From positions 1 to 5,231 of the forward strand of contig JAOACM010000335.1 in assembly GCA_026417845.1 (NCBI GenBank): a stretch of DNA of 5,231 bases, given 5' to 3'. Source of the stretch: Planctomycetota bacterium (GTDB lineage: Bacteria; Planctomycetota; SZUA-567; H5-PLA8; CALKMO01). Positions 1 to 4,348 of the stretch are shown here, piece by piece. Below the pieces are notes generated by a model. That model was not told where the DNA came from, ran no database searches, and saw nothing but the letters and a program-made list of their open reading frames with translations. The number at the start of each line of letters is the position of its first letter. The stretch's first letter is position 1. The position numbers and the translations under genes were made by a program.

Positions 1-1
1 A

Positions 2-1300
2 GACAGCCTGTACACCGGGGAACCCCTTGCGGCCGCCCGCGGCGACGGGCGGCGTCGCGCCGCAATTCCGGCCGCCGTCGCGGCCCTGGCGGTTCTGGTG
101 CTGACCGGATGCGGCAGACCTTCTCACGGGAGGATATGGGACTTCTATTCCGCGCGTGGCGGTACGAACAGCGGGATAATATGGACTGAGTACGGAACGA
201 TAGTCGTTGACGCACAGGAGACGCCATCGGCCGGATATATGGCATGTCAGCAGGCTTCGCTGGCCAGCCAGAGGCTCTGGGAGGCGCGCAACCGGGCTCG
301 CGGAGATCTCATCAAGAGGGGAGAGCCTCCGCCGGTCCTCTACCTGATGAACACCTCGCACCTGCCGCAAAGCTGGTTTGGCAACCAGAGCTTCACGAAG
401 GCCGAGATCATATCGAGCGGAGAAACGCGGAGGCTGATGCGGAGGGAATTCGAAGTTCTGCGGAAGGAGGCGGCGTCCAGACACCCGCGGCGCGATCTGG
501 AAGATCTGAAGATGACGCTGCCCACGCTTACCGTCGAGAGCGGGGCGATGACGCTGCACACGCCACAGTCCGACGTCGTGTTTATTGTGCTGCCGAAGGC
601 GCCGCTGCCGGGCCAGGCGGTTGTGTTCCTGGAGAGCGAGAAAGTACTGTTCGCCGGAAGCCTCGTGCCGGGTTCCGGCATCCCGGACGTCCGCGGGCGG
701 GACATACCGGCGTGGATTGAGGCGCTGGAGTTCGTAGAAAAGCTGGAACCGGCATACGTCCTGCCGGCGTCGGGCCAGCCGATGGAAGGTCGGAGCCTGG
801 CGAGGCTCAGAAATTACCTGTCTGAACTCTGGTCGGTCGCCCGCGCGGAAGCCGCGGGCCGGAAAGACGGGGCGGCGGGAGCTGCGAAGATCCCATCCGG
901 AACTCCCTGCGGCGGCCAGGACTCTCCCGGAGATCCGTCAGATCCTGCCGGGGCTTTACGGGCAGGCTCAGAGGCTGACGGGACGGCTCTTCCGACGGCG
1001 AAGGCCCCCGCGGATACGGAAGGCGGCGAAACAGGCGCCGGAAGAGGAAATAAAACGGCGGCGGGGCGGGCCGGGATTGGGGAATCGGAGATTGCCGGGG
1101 CAGATGCGTGCGGAGGCGGCGTGTTGCCGGCGTGGGGCAGTCCGGCGGTCGGCACAATCTTCTCTGCAAAATTTGACTTGCCGGAATTCAGAAGATGTGA
1201 AAACTACGATAAGTTCCACTTGGAAAATGTGGCGGAAGCTCTCAGACAACTGACCGCGATCCGGGCGCGACGGAATGCCGGCGGCAGCCGCTATAGATAA
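2..1300 (+). CDS. Lipoprotein with a degenerate metallo-beta-lactamase-like fold, 5' partial
   Basis: The frame is open from base 2, with no ATG, GTG or TTG before GTG 98. Bases 35-112 read as an arginine-rich n-region, a hydrophobic run (AAIPAAVAALAVLVL) and a lipobox LTGC, so a lipoprotein signal peptide is visible and the true start is probably left of the window; starting at GTG 98 would delete it. Numbering from GTG 98, the lipidated Cys is residue 5. The body follows the MBL fold: GGTNSGIIWTEYGTIVVDA (21-39), a motif-1 equivalent NTSHLPQSWFGN (85-96), VVFLESEKVLFAGS (175-188), VLPASGQP (221-228), and a typical closing helix FDLPEFRR...FHLENVAEAL (359-382). The usual metal ligands are replaced, so hydrolase activity is unlikely. 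Residues 250-350 are a low-complexity insert. The predicted site is a membrane surface, with no Asp after the Cys to suggest inner-membrane retention. Function unknown. I am confident it is a gene, and fairly confident of the fold. Confidence 0.75.
   Translation, partial: DSLYTGEPLAAARGDGRRRAAIPAAVAALAVLVLTGCGRPSHGRIWDFYSARGGTNSGIIWTEYGTIVVDAQETPSAGYMACQQASLASQRLWEARNRARGDLIKRGEPPPVLYLMNTSHLPQSWFGNQSFTKAEIISSGETRRLMRREFEVLRKEAASRHPRRDLEDLKMTLPTLTVESGAMTLHTPQSDVVFIVLPKAPLPGQAVVFLESEKVLFAGSLVPGSGIPDVRGRDIPAWIEALEFVEKLEPAYVLPASGQPMEGRSLARLRNYLSELWSVARAEAAGRKDGAAGAAKIPSGTPCGGQDSPGDPSDPAGALRAGSEADGTALPTAKAPADTEGGETGAGRGNKTAAGRAGIGESEIAGADACGGGVLPAWGSPAVGTIFSAKFDLPEFRRCENYDKFHLENVAEALRQLTAIRARRNAGGSRYR
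845..1147 (+). other. Low-complexity Gly/Ala/Pro/Ser-rich insert within the lipoprotein gene
   Basis: This covers residues 250-350, numbered from GTG 98. The stretch is dominated by Gly, Ala, Pro, Asp, Glu, Ser and Thr with almost no large hydrophobics, so it is probably disordered. It sits between the helix after the last MBL loop (LARLRNYLSELWSVA) and the fold's C-terminal helix. The frame is kept on both sides, so this is an in-frame expansion rather than a frameshift. I see no exact tandem repeat. Confidence 0.6.
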
Positions 1301-1345
1301 TTGCGGCCCATACCGACCGGGCGTGGCCGGGGGCCGGCGGGTGGT

Positions 1346-1379
1346 GGGGAAGTTCGGGAGCTGCCCGCTTCCCCTGTTT
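1346..1379 (+). terminator. Intrinsic terminator-like hairpin between the lipoprotein and MBL hydrolase genes
   Basis: GGGGAAG (1346-1352) pairs perfectly with CTTCCCC (1368-1374). Inside it CGGG (1355-1358) pairs with CCCG (1364-1367), with a 2-base bulge and a 5-base loop, giving 11 mostly GC pairs. A short T-rich tail (TGTTT, 1375-1379) follows. The hairpin lies 46 bases after the lipoprotein stop and ends 8 bases before the SD of the next gene. The T tract is short, so termination may be partial. With no room for a promoter downstream, it may instead act as an attenuator. Confidence 0.6.
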
Positions 1380-1386
1380 CGGGAAT

Positions 1387-1392
1387 AAGGAG
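1387..1392 (+). promoter_or_regulatory. Ribosome binding site of the MBL hydrolase, deciding a TTG start
   Basis: AAGGAG lies 8 bases before TTG 1401. It fixes the start at TTG: the nearby ATG 1394 is in another frame and only 1 base from the SD. Confidence 0.7.
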
Positions 1393-1400
1393 AATGCCCG

Positions 1401-2288
1401 TTGATAATAAGGATATGGGGTACGCGCGGGAGCATTCCGGCACCGAGCACGTCGAACTTCGCTACCTGGAGGTACGGCGGCAACACGACGTGCCTGAGCG
1501 TAAGGGTTCCCGGTCTGATCCTGATCTTCGACGGGGGATCCGGCCTGAGGCCGCTGGGGCTTGAACTGGCCCGCGAGATGCCCATCCATGCGCATTTTTT
1601 CTTCAGCCACGTCCACTGGGATCATATCCAGGGATTCCCGTTCTTCGTGCCGGCTTTCGTCGAGGGCAACGAGTTTGATCTGTACGGCCCGACGCTCGAT
1701 CAGAAGGAAGGGTTCGTCGCCGGGATACTCGAAAAAGCCCTGCGGGGGCAGCAGGAAGATCTGAACTTTCCGGTTTCGCTCGCCGACATGCCGGCGAAGA
1801 TGAGATTTCATGACCTCAGGCCAGGCGGCGTCGTCAGACTGAAGGGTTCCGAAACCGATGTGTCGGTTGCGGCCGGACTGCTCAATCACCCCGGCGGATG
1901 CTTCGGGTACAGGGTCGAGGAGAGGACGGGGAAGAAAACGAAAATCTTCGTTTTCGCGACCGACACCGAGCACCTCCGGAACGGCGCGAACAGGAACCTT
2001 CAGAAACTTGCGCGGGGCGCCGATTGTCTGTACTACGACGCGCAATACTCGGACGATGAGTACGAGGGGCGGAAGGGTATAAGCCGCGTCGGGTGGGGGC
2101 ATTCGACATGGACGTACGGGATAGAGGAGGCCAGGAAGGCCGGGGTCAGGCGGCTCCTGCTCGGTCACCACGATCCCATGCACGACGACTCGGCCGTCGC
2201 GCTCCTGGAGAACGCCGCCAGGAAGGCCGGGCTGAGGGTCGGGATCGAGGTTGACGCGGCGTACGAAGGCATGGAAATAGACATCTGA
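1401..2288 (+). CDS. MBL-fold metallo-hydrolase, PhnP-like type
   Basis: This 295-residue protein has the full set of active-site motifs of the MBL superfamily. In order: the N-terminal GTRGSIPAPS (7-16) and YGGNTTC (25-31) strand typical of the group related to PhnP-type phosphodiesterases; FDGGSG (43-48); HVHWDH (70-75), supplying H70, H72, D74 and H75; NHPGGCFGYRV (162-172) with ligand H163; ATDTEH (186-191) with bridging D188; YYDAQYSDDEY (211-221); GWGHST (231-236); and GHHDPMHDD (255-263) with the last His ligand. Two metals, probably Zn or Mn, are expected, with a phosphodiester or related substrate; the actual substrate cannot be read from the sequence. There is no signal peptide, so it is cytoplasmic. 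The TTG start is backed by a good SD. It ends 96 bases before the chosen pyrR start on the same strand and may be co-transcribed with the pyr genes. No ligand is missing, unlike in the upstream MBL-like lipoprotein. Confidence 0.93.
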   Translation: MIIRIWGTRGSIPAPSTSNFATWRYGGNTTCLSVRVPGLILIFDGGSGLRPLGLELAREMPIHAHFFFSHVHWDHIQGFPFFVPAFVEGNEFDLYGPTLDQKEGFVAGILEKALRGQQEDLNFPVSLADMPAKMRFHDLRPGGVVRLKGSETDVSVAAGLLNHPGGCFGYRVEERTGKKTKIFVFATDTEHLRNGANRNLQKLARGADCLYYDAQYSDDEYEGRKGISRVGWGHSTWTYGIEEARKAGVRRLLLGHHDPMHDDSAVALLENAARKAGLRVGIEVDAAYEGMEIDI

Positions 2289-2384
2289 TTGGGGATCGTC
2301 CGGGCGGCCGGCAGGCAGATCGCGGCGGCCGGTACGGTGCGCGGCCGGGAGGATGCTCGGGCGGAGCGGGTGGGCGGGAAGGCC

Positions 2385-2942
2385 ATGCACGGGACGGGCG
2401 TGAAGATCCGCAATGGGCGGTGGATCGCGGAGGCGGTGCGGCAGATGGCGGACCGCATCGTGAAGGCGGGCGGGCTGGAATCCGCCGTGCTCGTCGGGAT
2501 CCGCTCGCGCGGCCCCGTGCTGGCCGCCAGGGTCGCCTCCGAGATCCGTTCCAGGACCGGCGCCGCGGTTCCGGTCGGGGCGCTTGACATTACGCTGTAC
2601 CGCGACGATTTCGCCAGCCGTGGCCCTGTGGCCGCGAAGAAGGGCACCGACCTGGATACGAACCTGGACGGGCGCACAGTCTACCTTGTGGACGACGTCC
2701 TGAACACCGGCCGCACCGTACGCGCGGCCATGGACGAGCTCGTGGATTTCGGCAGGCCGAAAGCCATACGTCTGATGGTGCTGATAGATCGCGGCGGAAG
2801 GGAGCTGCCGATACAGCCGGACTTCGCCGCGGGACGGATAGAGGTCGGCCCGGATGTTGATATCCGGGCGCGCGTCACCGAACTCGACGGGGAGGACGGG
2901 GTGTTCGAAGTTCCAAGGGCGGGCGGGCCGCGCCCGCGATGA
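2385..2942 (+). CDS. pyrR: PyrR, pyrimidine operon regulator / uracil phosphoribosyltransferase
   Basis: PyrR binds pyr RNA in response to UMP/UTP and often also makes UMP from uracil and PRPP. From ATG 2385 the protein is 185 residues, the usual PyrR length. Visible are VLVGIRSRGPVLA (35-47), the family signature LDITLYRDDF (67-76), the PRPP-binding loop VYLVDDVLNTGRTVRAA (99-115) and LIDRGGRELPIQPDF (133-147), where most relatives have GHRELPI, so His is Gly here. The C-terminal part (RIEVGPDVDIRARV) departs from the common VGKN-type ending. The start is uncertain: the frame is open back to TTG 2289, directly after the previous stop, and GTG 2337, GTG 2370 and GTG 2400 are also possible. 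ATG 2385 was chosen for length and for the alignment of the first helix; its SD is weak (GGAAGG only 2 bases away). The stop overlaps an ATG (ATGA, 2939-2942). Confidence in identity is high. Confidence 0.94.
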   Translation: MHGTGVKIRNGRWIAEAVRQMADRIVKAGGLESAVLVGIRSRGPVLAARVASEIRSRTGAAVPVGALDITLYRDDFASRGPVAAKKGTDLDTNLDGRTVYLVDDVLNTGRTVRAAMDELVDFGRPKAIRLMVLIDRGGRELPIQPDFAAGRIEVGPDVDIRARVTELDGEDGVFEVPRAGGPRPR

Positions 2943-2957
2943 AACCGGAGAGCCTGG
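2942..2957 (+). promoter_or_regulatory. Possible PyrR-binding RNA element at the pyrR-pyrB junction
   Basis: From the last base of the pyrR stop, the RNA resembles the PyrR-binding consensus that I recall as ARUCCNGNGAGGYU, with two mismatches (A for U at 2944, C for G at 2953). The second mismatch breaks one pair of the usual upper stem, although a different small hairpin (CCGG, loop AGAG, CCtGG) can form. The position between pyrR and the next pyr gene is where such sites occur in Bacillus. Tentative. Confidence 0.25.
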
Positions 2958-3080
2958 CGGACGCCACGCGGACGGTATGGCCGGAAAGGATGAAGGGATG
3001 GAAGGCGCGGGCCGGGGCGGGGGGGGAACATCCCGGGACAGCAGGCTGCCGGCGCGAAGAGGAACGGGGAAGTGTAATTG

Positions 3081-3116
3081 TCTGCCGCGCCCATATGTTG
3101 GGGTGCAGCGGGCAGA
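3081..3116 (+). promoter_or_regulatory. RNA hairpin in the pyrR-pyrB leader
   Basis: TCTGCC (3081-3086) pairs with GGCAGA (3111-3116). GC (3087-3088) pairs with GC (3108-3109) after a bulged G, and an inner CCC/GGG stem (3090-3092 with 3101-3103) can form around an 8-base loop. No T tract follows, so it is not a terminator. A regulatory role is inferred only from position. Confidence 0.4.
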
Positions 3117-3150
3117 GCAGTTCCATTTGCGGTAGAGCCATCGTTGTCCC

Positions 3151-3190
3151 GTTCGGGCGCGCCGCAAAAAAAGCGGATGCCCGACTGAAC
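3151..3190 (+). promoter_or_regulatory. GC-rich hairpin with a seven-A loop upstream of pyrB
   Basis: CGGGC (3154-3158) pairs with GCCCG (3179-3183), and CCGC (3162-3165) pairs with GCGG (3173-3176). The loop is seven A (3166-3172), with a small internal loop between the stems. GTT/AAC (3151-3153 with 3188-3190) can extend the base past a bulge. It ends 16 bases before the pyrB SD and has no U tract. It looks like a leader element rather than a terminator. Confidence 0.45.
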
Positions 3191-3206
3191 GCGACAAACA
3201 ATTGCC

Positions 3207-3229
3207 GGGGGAGGCTGCAGGAGGTGATC
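3207..3229 (+). promoter_or_regulatory. pyrB ribosome binding region with two SD-like blocks
   Basis: GGGGGAGG (3207-3214) ends 9 bases before GTG 3224, a normal spacing. A second block, AGGAGGTGATC (3219-3229), matches the complement of the 16S rRNA 3' end over 11 bases but contains the GTG itself. It could therefore serve only a downstream start, and none with ATG, GTG or TTG lies close by in frame. Confidence 0.55.
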
Positions 3230-4183
3230 TGGACGAAACCGCATCTGCTGGGGATCCAGGACCTGAGCGGGGAGGAAATCCTGCACATCCTGGACCTTGC
3301 AGCTTCATTCAAGGAGGTTTCGACGCGGAGCGTAAAAAAGGTTCCGGCGCTCAGGGGCCGCGTCGTGGTCAACCTGTTCTTCGAGGCCAGCACGCGGACC
3401 AGCAACAGCTTCGCGCTGGCTGCCAAGAGACTTTCGGCGGACACCATGAGCTTCACATCGTCCGGATCGTCTGTATCCAAGGGCGAGACGCTTATAGATA
3501 CAGCGCGCAATATCGAGGCGATGGGAGTGGACGCCTTCGTAGTCAGGCATTCGGCCGCCGGCGCGCCCCACCTGCTTTCGAAGCACCTGAAGTGCTCGGT
3601 GATCAACGCCGGAGATGGGTGCCACGAACATCCCACGCAGGGTCTCCTCGACATATTTACGATACGCGAGACCATGGGGAGGATCGAAGGCCTCCGCGTG
3701 GCGATACTGGGGGACATCAGGCACAGCCGCGTGGCCCGGAGCAACGCCTGGGGACTTACGAAGCTCGGTGCCCGCGTCGTATTCTGCGGCCCGCCTTCGC
3801 TGATCCCGCGCGATATAAGGGAATACATGGACGTCGAGATATCCCATGACGTAGACGAGGTGGTGGAAACCTGCGACGTCCTGAACTGCCTGCGCATACA
3901 GTTCGAGCGCAAGGCGGGCAACTACTTCCCATCGGTGCGCGAATACGCGGCGATATTCGGGCTGAACGGCGAGCGGATGAAGCGGGCCAGACCGGGATGC
4001 ATAATAATGCATCCCGGGCCGATCAACCGGGGGATTGAGCTTACCCCGGAACTGGCCGACGGTCCCAGGTCGGTCATACTGAGGCAGGTGGAGAACGGGC
4101 TGGCCGTCAGGATGGCGGTGCTCTATCTGTGTGTCGGCGCTCTACGGGGACATGCGGGCGCCGAAAACAGGGACGAGGGCTGA
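3224..4183 (+). CDS. pyrB: Aspartate carbamoyltransferase catalytic subunit
   Basis: PyrB joins carbamoyl phosphate and aspartate to give carbamoylaspartate, the committed step of pyrimidine synthesis, in the cytoplasm as a trimer. From GTG 3224 it is 319 residues, close to the family's usual length, and begins MIWTKPHLLGIQDLS as PyrB proteins do. Motifs: the carbamoyl-phosphate loop FFEASTRTSNSF (52-63), where most relatives have STRTR and this one STRTS; SKGET (85-89); RHSAAGAPHLL (108-118); INAGDGCHEHPTQGLLD (127-143) with the HPTQ signature; GDIRHSRVARSN (163-174); LRIQFER (223-229); and MHPGPINRG (262-270). The frame is also open upstream to ATG 2939, which overlaps the pyrR stop and would add 95 residues. 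That extension has no family counterpart, is rich in Cys, Gly and Arg, and is probably untranslated leader. No pyrI regulatory subunit is present in the window. pyrC follows after 165 bases. Confidence 0.95.
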   Translation: MIWTKPHLLGIQDLSGEEILHILDLAASFKEVSTRSVKKVPALRGRVVVNLFFEASTRTSNSFALAAKRLSADTMSFTSSGSSVSKGETLIDTARNIEAMGVDAFVVRHSAAGAPHLLSKHLKCSVINAGDGCHEHPTQGLLDIFTIRETMGRIEGLRVAILGDIRHSRVARSNAWGLTKLGARVVFCGPPSLIPRDIREYMDVEISHDVDEVVETCDVLNCLRIQFERKAGNYFPSVREYAAIFGLNGERMKRARPGCIIMHPGPINRGIELTPELADGPRSVILRQVENGLAVRMAVLYLCVGALRGHAGAENRDEG

Positions 4184-4200
4184 AAGACGCGGTGCGGCGT

Positions 4201-4218
4201 CCGGTCCGGCCGATGCCG
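4201..4218 (+). repeat. 18-base hairpin repeat, copy 1, in the pyrB-pyrC gap
   Basis: CCGGTCCGGCCGATGCCG matches the stretch at 4315-4332 at 16 of 18 bases, both differences being transitions. CGGC (4207-4210) and GCCG (4215-4218) can pair around CGAT. This copy also lies inside a larger inverted repeat, TCCGG (4200-4204) with CCGGA (4227-4231). Confidence 0.45.
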
Positions 4219-4284
4219 CTTCGGATCCGGATAAGGGCCCGCCCAGAAATCTCTGTGCGGTCGGACGGGACTTCAGGGAACCTT

Positions 4285-4316
4285 GGGCGCCACGGGAAGC
4301 CAGGCTCTCAGCGCCC
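4285..4316 (+). promoter_or_regulatory. Inverted repeat in the pyrC leader
   Basis: GGGCGC (4285-4290) and GCGCCC (4311-4316) are perfect complements around a 20-base loop. No T tract follows, so it is not a terminator. It lies directly before the second hairpin repeat; the two share 4315-4316, so the two structures could compete. Confidence 0.3.
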
Positions 4317-4332
4317 GGCCCGGCTGATGCCG
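4315..4332 (+). repeat. 18-base hairpin repeat, copy 2, overlapping the pyrC ribosome binding site
   Basis: This copy forms a perfect five-pair hairpin, CCGGC (4320-4324), loop TGAT, GCCGG (4329-4333). The last two G of the stem are the first two bases of the pyrC SD (GGAAGGA, 4332-4338), so the hairpin could partly hide it. Confidence 0.45.
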
Positions 4333-4338
4333 GAAGGA
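4332..4338 (+). promoter_or_regulatory. Ribosome binding site of pyrC
   Basis: GGAAGGA ends 10 bases before ATG 4349. In-frame stops at 4232-4234 and 4325-4327 leave ATG 4349 as the only normal start. Confidence 0.6.
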
Positions 4339-4348
4339 TGAGAATCTG

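Noticed and set aside
1173..1201. TTGACT with TGTGAA 17 bases downstream as a promoter for the MBL-pyr genes
   Set aside because: The -35 is good, but the -10 matches at only three of six positions and lies inside coding sequence for the conserved C-terminal helix; the terminator-like hairpin lies between it and the next gene.
2343..2357. PyrR box before pyrR (GGCCGGGAGGATGCT)
   Set aside because: It needs a one-base deletion to fit the consensus, and the GAGG part is ordinary GC-rich SD-like sequence.
2289..2942. pyrR starting at TTG 2289
   Set aside because: It gives 217 residues, longer than the family, with a non-conserved tail and no SD placed for that TTG; kept only as an alternative.
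3162..3176. CCGC, seven A, GCGG as an intrinsic terminator on either strand
   Set aside because: The A run is the loop, not a tail after the stem; neither strand has a T tract following the hairpin.
1242..3308. Very long open frame on the minus strand
   Set aside because: It runs antisense across the MBL hydrolase and pyrR, both certain genes. Its translation is Pro/Arg/Gly-rich with no domain, as expected of a GC-rich shadow frame.
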